DNA of 56,933 nt from Flavobacteriales bacterium (lineage in GTDB: Bacteria > Bacteroidota > Bacteroidia > Flavobacteriales_F > PHOS-HE28), in the NCBI GenBank assembly GCA_018057455.1, contig JAGPDT010000017.1:1-56933 (forward strand), given 5' to 3'. Below, piece by piece: positions 1-7,610 of the stretch. Both the position numbers and the translations under genes were made by a program. The notes below the pieces were generated by a model, which had not been told where the DNA came from, made no database searches, and saw nothing but the letters and a program-made list of their open reading frames with translations. Each line of letters starts with the position of its first letter. Within the stretch, counting starts at the first letter, position 1.

Positions 1-135
1 TCCATGCACGCACCCTTCCCCGTTCAGGTCCCGGTTGAAAGCAACAGCACGGAGCACTTCCTGCTCCACCTGTACGGTCACCTCAGCTACCATTTGGGCC
101 AGATCAATTACCTCCGGAGGATCTTGCAGCCTTGA
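1..135 (+). CDS. DinB-like (DUF1572-type) protein, C-terminal fragment
   Basis: The frame is open from base 1 to the TGA at 133-135, so only the last 44 or so residues are in the window. They include HLYGHLSYHLGQINYLRRIL, which resembles the last helix of DinB-like four-helix-bundle proteins of the DUF1572 type; these carry conserved His residues that bind a metal in relatives. The function of this subgroup is not settled; some DinB-fold enzymes are thiol-dependent transferases. The call rests on a short C-terminal match, so the family is likely but not certain. Confidence 0.6.
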   Translation, partial: SMHAPFPVQVPVESNSTEHFLLHLYGHLSYHLGQINYLRRILQP

Positions 136-182
136 CCGGTCGCATGGGAGGCGTGGCACACTACCCGCCCATGGCCTGTTGT

Positions 183-190
183 TACCTTTG
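183..190 (+). promoter_or_regulatory. Bacteroidota -7 promoter box (TACCTTTG)
   Basis: TACCTTTG is an exact match to the Bacteroidota -7 consensus TAnnTTTG. I see no clear TTG at the -33 position. The predicted transcript start falls just after 190, which argues against the upstream in-frame start codons at 132 and 192 for the MORN gene and favours ATG 201 or 219. Confidence 0.45.
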
Positions 191-218
191 CATGGCGCCA
201 ATGGCGCCCGCTACCTCC

Positions 219-1241
219 ATGCACGTCCGTTTCCTGATCATGTTGCCCTTGGCCATGCTGGCCTCCGGCGCTTGGGCACAGCCCACCAACCCGGCCATGA
301 ACCGCACCGACGCCCAAGGCCGAAAACAGGGGCCATGGGTGCGCACCTGGGCCGGCAGCAAACAGGCGCGCTATGAAGGGCAGTTCAAGGACGACAAGCC
401 CGTGGGCAGCTTCGTGTATTACAGCACGGATGGAAAAATGGAAAGCCGTGTGGACCACTACCCGGGCAGCAACGCCGCCCACGGGCGCCACTACCACCCC
501 AACGGCAAATTGATGGCCGAAGGCCGCTACCTGGGGCAGGACAAGGACAGCACGTGGAACTACTTCGACACGGCGGGTGGGCTGCGCAGCACCGAACACT
601 GGAAAGCCGGGAAGCTGCACGGGGCCATGACCACCTACTTCCCCGATGGCAACGTGGCCGAGAACCGGCAGTTCGCCAACGGCGTGGCCGAAGGCAAGGC
701 GGAACAGTTCCACCCCAACGGCAAGCCGCGTTACCAAGCCAACTATGTGAAGGGTGAGCCCCAAGGGCAAGAGACCTACTTCTTCCCCACCGGGAACAAG
801 GAGATCCAAGGGAAGTACGTGAACGGAAACCGCGACGGCGCTTGGCAGTATTTCAACGACGACGGCACCGTGCGCATGCAGTTCCTCTATGCCCAAGGCA
901 AACTGGTGAAACAGAAATACGAGAACGGCACGTTCACCGAATACTGGGCCGATGAACGGCCCAAGAGCGAAATGACCTACAAGAACGGCAAGCTCGAAGG
1001 GCCCTTCACCGAATGGTATGCCAATGGCACTTGGACCACGGAACCCACCAAAATGGGTCCCACCGGCGAGCAACGGGCGGACGTGAACCGGGTGCTGAAG
1101 GGCCAGACCAAGAAACGGGAAGGCACCTACAAGAACGATGTGCTGGAAGGCCCCGTGAAGGACTATGACGAACAGGGAAAACTGCTGGGCACCGTGGTGT
1201 ACCAAGGCGGCGAACCCTCAACGGACCGCACCAGGCCATGA
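219..1241 (+). CDS. Secreted MORN/YwqK-type repeat protein
   Basis: A 340-residue protein that starts with a clean signal peptide (MHVRFLIMLPLAMLASGAWAQ-like, cut after Ala-Gln), followed by about eight repeats of the type G-K-x-x-G-x-x-x-x-Y-x-x-x-G. These are the MORN-like repeats of the YwqK family, for example KLHGAMTTYFPDGN, NRDGAWQYFNDDGT and KLEGPFTEWYANG. Such proteins are exported in Bacteroidota and probably serve as binding scaffolds; no enzymatic motif is visible. I chose ATG 219 because it begins the signal peptide and lies downstream of the predicted promoter box at 183-190; ATG 201 is in frame and possible. The stop overlaps the mnmA start by four bases (ATGA), so the two are probably cotranscribed. 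Confidence 0.8.
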   Translation: MHVRFLIMLPLAMLASGAWAQPTNPAMNRTDAQGRKQGPWVRTWAGSKQARYEGQFKDDKPVGSFVYYSTDGKMESRVDHYPGSNAAHGRHYHPNGKLMAEGRYLGQDKDSTWNYFDTAGGLRSTEHWKAGKLHGAMTTYFPDGNVAENRQFANGVAEGKAEQFHPNGKPRYQANYVKGEPQGQETYFFPTGNKEIQGKYVNGNRDGAWQYFNDDGTVRMQFLYAQGKLVKQKYENGTFTEYWADERPKSEMTYKNGKLEGPFTEWYANGTWTTEPTKMGPTGEQRADVNRVLKGQTKKREGTYKNDVLEGPVKDYDEQGKLLGTVVYQGGEPSTDRTRP

Positions 1242-2341
1242 GCAAGCACGGCAGGGTACTGGTGGCCATGAGCGGCGGGGTGGACAGCTCCGTGACCGCG
1301 CTGATGCTGCATGAGGAGGGCTACGAGGTGATCGGCGTTACGATGAAGACCTGGGACTACGCCGCGGGCGGCACCGGCAAACGGATCACCGGCTGCTGCG
1401 ACCTGGACAGCATCAACGACGCGCGCGACATGGCCGTGAGCCGGGGCTTCCACCACATGATCATCGACATCCGCGAGGAGTTCGGCCCGGCCATCATCGG
1501 CAACTTCACCGGCGAATACATGGCCGGGCGCACGCCCAACCCGTGCGTACTGTGCAACACTTTCATCAAGTGGGAAGCACTCTTGAAACGCGCGGACATG
1601 CTGGACTGCGAGCTGATCGCCACGGGCCACTACGCCAAGGTGCGCAAGGAAGGCGGCCGCCACGTGATCAGCAAGGGCGCCGACCACAGCAAGGACCAGA
1701 GCTACGTACTGTGGGGACTGGCCCAGCAGAACCTCGCCCGCACCCGCTTCCCCATCGGCGGCTTCAAGAAGAGCGAGATCCGTGAAATGGCCCTCCAAAG
1801 CGGCTTCCCCAACCTGGCCAAGAAGAGCGACAGCTACGAGATCTGCTTCATACCGGACAACGACTACCGCGGTTTCCTCAAACGCAAGGACCCCGCCGCC
1901 TTCGAACAATTGGCCCAGGGCAAGTTCGTGGGCACGGACGGGGCATCCTTGGGTGAGCACGACGGCTATCCCTTCTTCACCATCGGGCAGCGCAAAGGCC
2001 TCGGCATCGCCCTTGGCGAACCCATGTACGTCACCGAGATCATTCCGGAGACCAACACCGTGGTGCTCGGCCACAAGGACGACCTGGACAAGCAGACCGC
2101 CTGGGTGCGCCAACCCAACTTCCAGAAAGTGCCCGCGCTCACCGGCGAAATGGAAGCCTCCACCAAGATCCGCTACAAGGACAAAGGCACCCCGAGCACC
2201 ATCCACATGGACGGTGACCGGGTACGCGTGGACTTCCACGCCAAGGTGTCCGCCATCGCACCCGGCCAAAGCGCCGTGTTCTATGAGGGCGACGACGTGA
2301 TCGGCGGCGGGTTCATCGACCGGGAAACACCGCGCCCATGA
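1238..2341 (+). CDS. mnmA: tRNA-specific 2-thiouridylase MnmA
   Basis: This 367-residue enzyme puts sulfur on U34 of tRNA-Lys, -Glu and -Gln, using ATP and a persulfide relay. The PP-loop SGGVDSS is at residues 12-18. The nucleophilic Cys is Cys106 in NPCVLCN, and the partner Cys is Cys203 in EICFIPD, corresponding to the two catalytic cysteines of the E. coli enzyme. The NPC form with an extra Cys103, where E. coli has NPD, is as I recall usual in Bacteroidota. Length is normal for the family. It overlaps its neighbours by ATGA on both sides (1238 and 2338), so it lies inside an operon of otherwise envelope-related genes. Confidence 0.96.
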   Translation: MSKHGRVLVAMSGGVDSSVTALMLHEEGYEVIGVTMKTWDYAAGGTGKRITGCCDLDSINDARDMAVSRGFHHMIIDIREEFGPAIIGNFTGEYMAGRTPNPCVLCNTFIKWEALLKRADMLDCELIATGHYAKVRKEGGRHVISKGADHSKDQSYVLWGLAQQNLARTRFPIGGFKKSEIREMALQSGFPNLAKKSDSYEICFIPDNDYRGFLKRKDPAAFEQLAQGKFVGTDGASLGEHDGYPFFTIGQRKGLGIALGEPMYVTEIIPETNTVVLGHKDDLDKQTAWVRQPNFQKVPALTGEMEASTKIRYKDKGTPSTIHMDGDRVRVDFHAKVSAIAPGQSAVFYEGDDVIGGGFIDRETPRP

Positions 2342-3015
2342 TACGGGCGTTCTCCGGCCTCTTGGTGGTACTGTTGGGCATCGCGGCCTGCAAGAAGGAT
2401 GAGGCCGTGCCCACCGCCGACCTCGGCCACGCCTACTTCCCCACGGATACAGGCCGTTGGATCAGCTACACCGTGGACACCGTTTGGCGCAACGACCTCA
2501 CCGCCGTGAGCGACAGCGCACGCTATGCCCTGCGCGAAGCGATCACCGAGGCCTTCACCGATGCCGAAGGCCGCCCCGCACAACGCCTCTTGCGCTCGCG
2601 GCTGGACAGCGCCAGCGGCGAATGGGTGCCCAAGGACGTGTGGTGGCAGGTGCGCACCACCACCCGAGCGGAACGCGCCGAGGAGAACCAGCGCCGGACC
2701 AAGCTCATCTTCCCCCCGCGCACCGGCCAATTCTGGAACACCAACGCCACCAACACCGGTGGCGCCTACGAACTCACTCTTGAAGAGGTGGACGTGCCTT
2801 GGAGCATCAACGGCATGAGCTTCGACAGCACCATCCTGGTGAAGACCACCTACCCCAACAACGCCGTGGTGGCCAACACGTATTGGGAGCGCTACGCCAA
2901 GCACGTGGGCCTGGTGTACCGCCAGGTGGACAGTACCAACACCCAGTACGCCAACGGCGTGCAACAGGTGCGTGGCACATGGTACAAACAGGTGATCACC
3001 GGATACGGCCAATGA
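2338..3015 (+). CDS. Hypothetical lipoprotein
   Basis: A 225-residue protein with a short hydrophobic leader ending in a lipobox (GIAAC, Cys18), followed by KKDE, typical of a Bacteroidota lipoprotein. The mature part is rich in Thr, Trp and Tyr and looks all-beta. It starts with a pattern seen in several Bacteroidota lipoproteins (YFPTDTGRWISYTVDTVW), but I do not recognise a named family. It sits between mnmA and the T9SS subtilase with four-base overlaps on both sides, so it is translationally coupled to them. Function unknown. Confidence 0.75.
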   Translation: MIRAFSGLLVVLLGIAACKKDEAVPTADLGHAYFPTDTGRWISYTVDTVWRNDLTAVSDSARYALREAITEAFTDAEGRPAQRLLRSRLDSASGEWVPKDVWWQVRTTTRAERAEENQRRTKLIFPPRTGQFWNTNATNTGGAYELTLEEVDVPWSINGMSFDSTILVKTTYPNNAVVANTYWERYAKHVGLVYRQVDSTNTQYANGVQQVRGTWYKQVITGYGQ

Positions 3016-4682
3016 AGCACATCGCCGCTGTCCTTGCCCTGGTCACCGCAGGGGTGCTCTGCGCGGGCACAACGCTGCAGGCGCAAACCGCACCCGCCAC
3101 CTATTGGGTGCAGTTCACCAACAAGGACAACACGCCCTTCAGCCTCCACCAGCCGGAGGCATTCCTCTCGCCCCGTGCCTTGGAACGCCGCACGTGGCAA
3201 GGCATTTCCATCGATTCATTGGACCTGCCCGTGGACCCGGCCTACATCGGCCAACTGCTGGGCGCAGGAAACATTGAACTGCTCAACGTGAGCAAATGGA
3301 TGAACGCGGTGACCATCCGCACCACCGATACCCTTGCCTTGGACAGCCTGGGACTGCTGCCTTTCGTGCAGGTGGTGCGCCTCACCATGGACGGACGGCC
3401 CCGGCCAAGCCACCACGCCGCCAAATTCCCCTCCCCCAAAGGCACCTATGCCCAAGACTATGGCACCTCCTTCCGGCAAGTGCAGATGATGAACGGCCAT
3501 TTGCTGCACCAGGTGGGCCAGGCTGAAGGACAAGGCATGCTGATCGGCGTGCTGGACTCCGGCTTTGAAGATGCCGACATCCTCCCGGGCTTGGTTACGT
3601 TGCGCGCACGCGGCGGCATTGTGCATACCCGCGACCTGGTGGCCCCGGGCGGCAACGTGTACGCCGAGCACTACCACGGCCGCAGCGTGCTGAGCGTGAT
3701 GGCCGGCGAGGTGGATGGAAAACTCCGGGGCACCGCGCCCGGGGCCAACTACGTGCTGGTGCGCACCGAGGATGCCAACAGCGAATACCTGGTGGAAGAA
3801 GACAACTGGGTGAGCGGGGCCGAGCTCTGCGACAGCATAGGCTGCGATGTGCTCAACACCTCCCTGGGCTACACCACCTTCGACGACAGCACACAGAACC
3901 ACACCTACGCCGACCTCAACGGGCTTACCTCCCGCATGACCCTGGCAGCCGACATCGCCTCGCGCAAGGGCATGGTGGTGGTGAACAGCGCCGGCAACAG
4001 CGGCACGCAACCCTGGCACTACATCGGTGCACCGGCCGATGCCTTCGACATCCTGGCCGTGGGCGCGGTGGACACCGCCCGCCACGTGGCCAACTTCAGC
4101 TCACGCGGGCCCAGCGCGGACGGCCGGGTGAAACCGGATGTGGCGGCCATGGGACTCCACACCATCGGGCTGGATGGTGGCGGCTGGAACGTGGGCCCCA
4201 TCAGCGGCACTTCCTTCTCAGGCCCGTTGGTGGCGGGTCTCAGTGCTTGCTTGTGGCAACTCCACCCCGATCGTTCCGCGCATGAAGTGATGGCCGCCAT
4301 CCGCCAGAGCGCTTCGCAACATGCCAACCCGGACAACGACCTGGGCCACGGCATCCCCGACTTCTGGCGGGCGCATTTGCTCCTGGGTGGCCGCGACCTC
4401 ACCGGCCTTTCACAACCCACGGCCATGCATGTGATGCCGGTGCCGTTCACGGACTTCCTGGACGTTGAGCTGTTCGCCGGCAGTGCCGCCACCATGACCG
4501 TGGAAATGCACGACCTGCTGGGCCGGGTGGTGTGGGCCACCACCACCGCGCTGGAGCCGCAGGTATACGCCCGTGTGCGCATCCGGAACGACCTGCTGGG
4601 CCGCCTGAACGCCGGGGCCTATCTCCTCGCCGTCCAGGTCGGGGATTCGCGGATCACCCGCCGCGTGGTGAAGGCCGAATGA
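3012..4682 (+). CDS. S8 subtilisin-like serine protease with T9SS sorting domain
   Basis: A 556-residue secreted protease. After the signal peptide (about residues 1-25) comes a pro-region, then the S8 catalytic domain with Asp182 (GVLDSGF), His222 (YHGRSV), the oxyanion Asn in NSAGNSG (about 329) and Ser401 (GTSFSGP), so the triad is complete. The last 80 or so residues form a type A T9SS domain (PVPFTDFLDVEL, then HDLLGRVV, then a LNAGAYLLAV-like strand and a basic VVKAE end). It is therefore predicted to cross the outer membrane by type IX secretion and have its tail removed. I chose ATG 3012, which overlaps the previous stop by four bases; longer in-frame versions lack a signal peptide at the N terminus. 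Confidence 0.92.
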   Translation: MKHIAAVLALVTAGVLCAGTTLQAQTAPATYWVQFTNKDNTPFSLHQPEAFLSPRALERRTWQGISIDSLDLPVDPAYIGQLLGAGNIELLNVSKWMNAVTIRTTDTLALDSLGLLPFVQVVRLTMDGRPRPSHHAAKFPSPKGTYAQDYGTSFRQVQMMNGHLLHQVGQAEGQGMLIGVLDSGFEDADILPGLVTLRARGGIVHTRDLVAPGGNVYAEHYHGRSVLSVMAGEVDGKLRGTAPGANYVLVRTEDANSEYLVEEDNWVSGAELCDSIGCDVLNTSLGYTTFDDSTQNHTYADLNGLTSRMTLAADIASRKGMVVVNSAGNSGTQPWHYIGAPADAFDILAVGAVDTARHVANFSSRGPSADGRVKPDVAAMGLHTIGLDGGGWNVGPISGTSFSGPLVAGLSACLWQLHPDRSAHEVMAAIRQSASQHANPDNDLGHGIPDFWRAHLLLGGRDLTGLSQPTAMHVMPVPFTDFLDVELFAGSAATMTVEMHDLLGRVVWATTTALEPQVYARVRIRNDLLGRLNAGAYLLAVQVGDSRITRRVVKAE

Positions 4683-4685
4683 ACC

Positions 4686-5279
4686 ATGTTGCGCACAGAC
4701 GGCGGACCGGTGCTCTCTCCCCAACTGTTGCTGGCCGCCTACCGCCAAGGTTTCTTCCCCATGGCCGCCGACGACGGCGCGATCGAATGGCACAACCCGG
4801 ATCCGCGGGCCGTATTTCCACTGGCCGGCATACAGCCGAATGCACGGTTTCGGCGCTTTCTGCGCAATGCCGGCTTCCGGTTGTCCATGAATGAGGCCTT
4901 TGCCCAAGTGATCAGGCACTGCGCCACGGTCCACGGTGACAGCTGGATCAGCCCGGCCATGCAGGAAGCGTATGTGGCGTTGCACGGCATGGGCCATGCG
5001 ATCAGCACCGAAACGTGGATCGAGGACCAGCTCGTGGGCGGCATCTATGGGGTGTCCATCGGCAACGCCTTCTTCGGCGAGAGCATGTTCAGTCTGGCAA
5101 CCAATGCGGGCAAGGCCGCCTTCCATCGCCTTGCCGAACACCTCCGCCAACAAGGCTACACCTTGTTCGATACCCAGTACATCAACGAACACACGGCCTC
5201 TCTCGGTGCCATGGAGATCCCCCGGGCCCGGTTCTTCCAGGAACTGGAGCGGGCCGTGGCCACACCGTTCCGCATCTGA
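4686..5279 (+). CDS. aat: Leucyl/phenylalanyl-tRNA--protein transferase
   Basis: This 197-residue cytoplasmic enzyme transfers Leu or Phe from aminoacyl-tRNA to proteins with N-terminal Lys or Arg, marking them for ClpS/ClpAP. Hallmarks are YRQGFFPM near the N terminus, the WHNPDPRAVFPL segment, WIEDQLVGGIYGVSIGNAFF, FGESMFS and the C-terminal FDTQYINEHTASLGA. It is a little shorter than the E. coli protein (234), with the difference at the ends. It follows the protease gene by three bases. The substrate adaptor clpS is in the same window at 28935-29216, so both parts of the bacterial N-degron pathway are present. Confidence 0.95.
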   Translation: MLRTDGGPVLSPQLLLAAYRQGFFPMAADDGAIEWHNPDPRAVFPLAGIQPNARFRRFLRNAGFRLSMNEAFAQVIRHCATVHGDSWISPAMQEAYVALHGMGHAISTETWIEDQLVGGIYGVSIGNAFFGESMFSLATNAGKAAFHRLAEHLRQQGYTLFDTQYINEHTASLGAMEIPRARFFQELERAVATPFRI

Positions 5280-5283
5280 GCCC

Positions 5284-5700
5284 ATGCGCCAGATTGCATC
5301 GCTCGTGCTGTTCGCCCTGCCCTTGTTGTCGTTGGGCCAGGCCGGTCTGCAGGTGGTGATGCTGTTGGAGAAGCCCGCTTTGGCCGGCACCCTGCGCGTG
5401 GCCCTCTGCGCGTCGCGCAAGGCATACAACAGCGGCATGGGTTGCATTGAGGGGTCCGTGCCGGTGAATGCATCCAGCGCCACCTGCGATTTCCCCGGCC
5501 TGGCACCCGGCACCTACGCCGTGAAGGTCTTCCAGGATGTGGACGACGACGGGCTGCTGGACACCAGTTGGCTGGGCTGGCCCACGGAACCGGTGGGCTA
5601 CAGCAACGATGCTCCGATCAATACGGGCACCCCGCCGTTCGGATCGGCCGCCATCGCGCTGGGTCCCGGCCGGCACACAGCCCGCATCCGCGTTCGGTGA
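5284..5700 (+). CDS. DUF2141 family secreted protein
   Basis: A 138-residue protein with a signal peptide (about 1-19, ending LLSLGQA) and a single beta-sandwich domain of the DUF2141 type. Typical parts are AGTLRVALC at the start, the F-x-x-L-x-P-G-x-YAVKVFQD core, and the calcium-loop-like DVDDDGLLDTSWLGWPTEP followed by GYSNDA. The family is common in Bacteroidota and Proteobacteria; its function is unknown, though it resembles cell-surface prealbumin-like folds. It starts four bases after aat stops and probably ends the operon. The next gene is convergent, 18 bases away. Confidence 0.85.
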   Translation: MRQIASLVLFALPLLSLGQAGLQVVMLLEKPALAGTLRVALCASRKAYNSGMGCIEGSVPVNASSATCDFPGLAPGTYAVKVFQDVDDDGLLDTSWLGWPTEPVGYSNDAPINTGTPPFGSAAIALGPGRHTARIRVR

Positions 5701-5718
5701 ACCAGGGCCGGGCACTGC

Positions 5719-6372
5719 TCAACGCACACCGCTCTGTACCTCGGGCACCGTGGCGTTCCGTTCCTGGAGGTAGCGTTGGTAGGTTTCGCTGTAGGCGGCG
5801 CGCTGATCGAACACGTCACCAAAATTGCCCAGCAAGCTGAGCACGGCCTCGGTGGCTTCCCGCAGCCCGTTCTCTCCCCCGCTTGTCGCCGTCACCAGGT
5901 CGGCATCGCCCCGGGCGATCACATGTTCGGTGAAACGCTCCCCGCCCCTGCGGCCGATCATCACGCGAAGCCCGCAACGCCTGGCCACGTCCAGGTCGAT
6001 GGCATCATCGAAAAAGAAGGCGACCTCCGGGGCGGCAAGGCCATGCGCCTGAAGAAACGCATCAAAGGCCACGCCTTTGTTGATGAAGCCCATGTACAAG
6101 CCATGGAAGCGCTCCCGTTGCACAAATTTCTCCGCGAAGGGATTGAGCTGCCCGGTGAGCACGGCCGATGGCGGGTTGATGCCGTTGCGCAGCCACATGC
6201 CGAAGCGGAGCATGTTCACGCCCATGCTGCCCACTTCGCTGAAGGGACTGCCACCATCGAGGTCCTTCCAACCGTCGTTGAACACGCCGTCCCAATCAAA
6301 GAGGACGGCTTTGATGTGCTGGGCACGGGATCGCAGGTCCTCCGGGGTGCGCACGTAGCGGGTCAGATGCAT
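5719..6372 (-). CDS. HAD phosphatase, KdsC-like (predicted KDO 8-phosphate phosphatase)
   Basis: A 217-residue HAD-superfamily protein. Motif I is FDWDGVFND (Asp26, Asp28), the VLTGQ Thr73 fits motif II, INKG Lys99 fits motif III, and FFDDAIDLD (Asp122, Asp123) is motif IV. The short cap-less build, motif I ending in GVxxDG and the GSMGVNML stretch after it resemble KdsC (DVDGVLTDG, VRDGLGI), which removes phosphate from KDO 8-phosphate. It is longer than E. coli KdsC by about 30 residues and clearly diverged. Context supports the call: it is the last gene of a run with kdsA and the aldolase-CBS gene. A sugar phosphatase for a different acid sugar is the alternative. Confidence 0.72.
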   Translation of the reverse strand: MHLTRYVRTPEDLRSRAQHIKAVLFDWDGVFNDGWKDLDGGSPFSEVGSMGVNMLRFGMWLRNGINPPSAVLTGQLNPFAEKFVQRERFHGLYMGFINKGVAFDAFLQAHGLAAPEVAFFFDDAIDLDVARRCGLRVMIGRRGGERFTEHVIARGDADLVTATSGGENGLREATEAVLSLLGNFGDVFDQRAAYSETYQRYLQERNATVPEVQSGVR

Positions 6373-6507
6373 TTCAGTTGTTCGTTGCCGGTTCTAGGTT
6401 GCCAGTTCTCTGGCTTGCGACCGTGGCCGTGCCCTTGGACCACACTGCACCAGTTGGTTTGCACGGAAGATCCAGGTCATCCCTGACAACTTGCAACTAA
6501 CCACCTC

Positions 6508-7530
6508 CTACCCCGCGATCGCCTTCATCAAATCCTGGATGTCCAGCATGCCGAGCTGTTTGCCGTTCTCACTTACGCTCAACGTATCCACCTTGTGTTC
6601 CTTGAAGGCTTTCTGGGCCTCGTCCAGCAAGGCCTCGGGCGAAATGGTGAACGGTGCGTTGAACTTCAGGGTGCTGAGCTTCTTGGCGAGGAACTTGTTG
6701 CCTTCCTTCTCCAGCCCGCGGCGCAGGCCGCCATCGGTGAATACGCCGGTGTTCTTGCCTTTGGCATCCACCACCATCACGGCACCGAAGCCGTGCTTGG
6801 TCATTTCCACCAGGGCCTCGCTCACCGTCTTGCTGTCCTTCACCACGGGATTGGTGCGGCTCACCACGTCCTTCACCTTCATGGTGATCAGGCGGGTGTC
6901 CACATAGAACTGCTTGGTGCCGATGGCGGTGAAGTGGTTGTCGGTAAGCTGCTTCATCAGCTTCCATGGCACGGTGATCGTGTGCACGCCCAACTCCACG
7001 GCATTGCGCACATGCTCCACGGTGCGCACGCTGCTGAACATGATCTTGGTGTCATAGCCGTAATAGTTCACGGCATGCACGCATTGTTCCACCAAGGCCA
7101 GTGCATCATGTCCCTGGTCCTGGAGACGGCCCACCAAGGGGCACACATAGCTGGCCCCGGCCTGCATGGCCATGTAGGCCTGTTGCAGGGTGTAAACCAG
7201 GTGCACGTTCACCTTGATGCCCTCATTGCGCAACAGGCGGCAGGCGCGCAGGCCCTCCAAGCTCACGGGGATCTTGAAGACGGTGGTTTCCTTCTTCAGG
7301 CCCATCTTCAGCTGGCGCTTGGCCTCCTTTACCACTTCCTCGGCGGTTTCGCCCAAGGCTTCCACCTGCAGGATGGGCACCTTCTTGGCGAGGTCCAGGA
7401 TCATCTTGTCGATGTCCGTGACCCCACCCCGGTGCATGAAGGTGGGTGTGGTGGTAAGGCCGGTGAGGAAACCCAGTTTGAAGGCTTCGTCGATTTCCTT
7501 GATGTCGGCGCTGTCGAGGTAGAGTTCCAT
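6508..7530 (-). CDS. Transaldolase-like (TalC/FSA-type) barrel fused to a KdsD-type CBS pair
   Basis: A 340-residue two-part protein. Residues 1-215 are a TalC/fructose-6-phosphate-aldolase-like barrel: MELYLDSADIKEI (Asp6), the Schiff-base Lys86 in FKIPVSLEGL, and YVCPLVGRLQDQG. Residues about 220-340 are two CBS motifs whose GVFTDGGLRR and HKVDTLSVSENGKQLGMLDIQDL closely resemble the tail of arabinose-5-phosphate isomerase KdsD. The SIS isomerase domain itself is absent. By memory alignment to E. coli FSA, Asp6, Lys86, Gln55 and a Ser near 166 are kept, but Asn28 is Thr28, Thr109 is His110, Ala129 is Cys130 and Tyr131 is Leu132, so the reaction may differ from FSA. It lies between kdsA and a kdsC-like gene, hence a predicted role in supplying or sensing arabinose 5-phosphate for KDO. 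That role is inference. Confidence 0.85.
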   Translation of the reverse strand: MELYLDSADIKEIDEAFKLGFLTGLTTTPTFMHRGGVTDIDKMILDLAKKVPILQVEALGETAEEVVKEAKRQLKMGLKKETTVFKIPVSLEGLRACRLLRNEGIKVNVHLVYTLQQAYMAMQAGASYVCPLVGRLQDQGHDALALVEQCVHAVNYYGYDTKIMFSSVRTVEHVRNAVELGVHTITVPWKLMKQLTDNHFTAIGTKQFYVDTRLITMKVKDVVSRTNPVVKDSKTVSEALVEMTKHGFGAVMVVDAKGKNTGVFTDGGLRRGLEKEGNKFLAKKLSTLKFNAPFTISPEALLDEAQKAFKEHKVDTLSVSENGKQLGMLDIQDLMKAIAG

Positions 7531-7559
7531 GGGATCTGTACGGTTGGGATTTGATCAAG

Positions 7560-7600
7560 GCACCTGTCGCGTCGACCGAATGGGTCGACTGTACAGGTGC
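7560..7600. repeat. Long interrupted palindrome between kdsA and the aldolase-CBS gene
   Basis: The left arm GCACCTGT-cgc-GTCGACC and the right arm GGTCGAC-tgt-ACAGGTGC are reverse complements except for a 3x3 internal mismatch, with a loop of about five bases. It fills half of the 80-base kdsA/aldolase gap. There is no T-tract on either side, so it is not a standard intrinsic terminator. It could be an attenuator, an mRNA-stabilising hairpin, an operator for a dimeric regulator, or a REP-like element. I saw no second copy in the window. Confidence 0.8.
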
Positions 7601-7610
7601 GGGTGGCTCG

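Noticed and set aside
108-1205. Long open frame on the minus strand opposite the MORN-repeat gene
   Set aside because: It is a mirror of a GC-rich coding strand: His/Val/Gly-rich, no domain, no start signal, and the plus-strand gene has a signal peptide and clear repeats.
4686-5279. Truncation of Aat (197 residues against 234 in E. coli)
   Set aside because: All conserved motifs are present; shorter Aat proteins are normal outside Proteobacteria.
6373-6507. Intergenic region with repeated GTTGCC/CAACTTGC-like words, considered as a regulatory RNA or small repeat
   Set aside because: Only short imperfect repeats and one five-base-pair hairpin; no coherent structure or T-tract.
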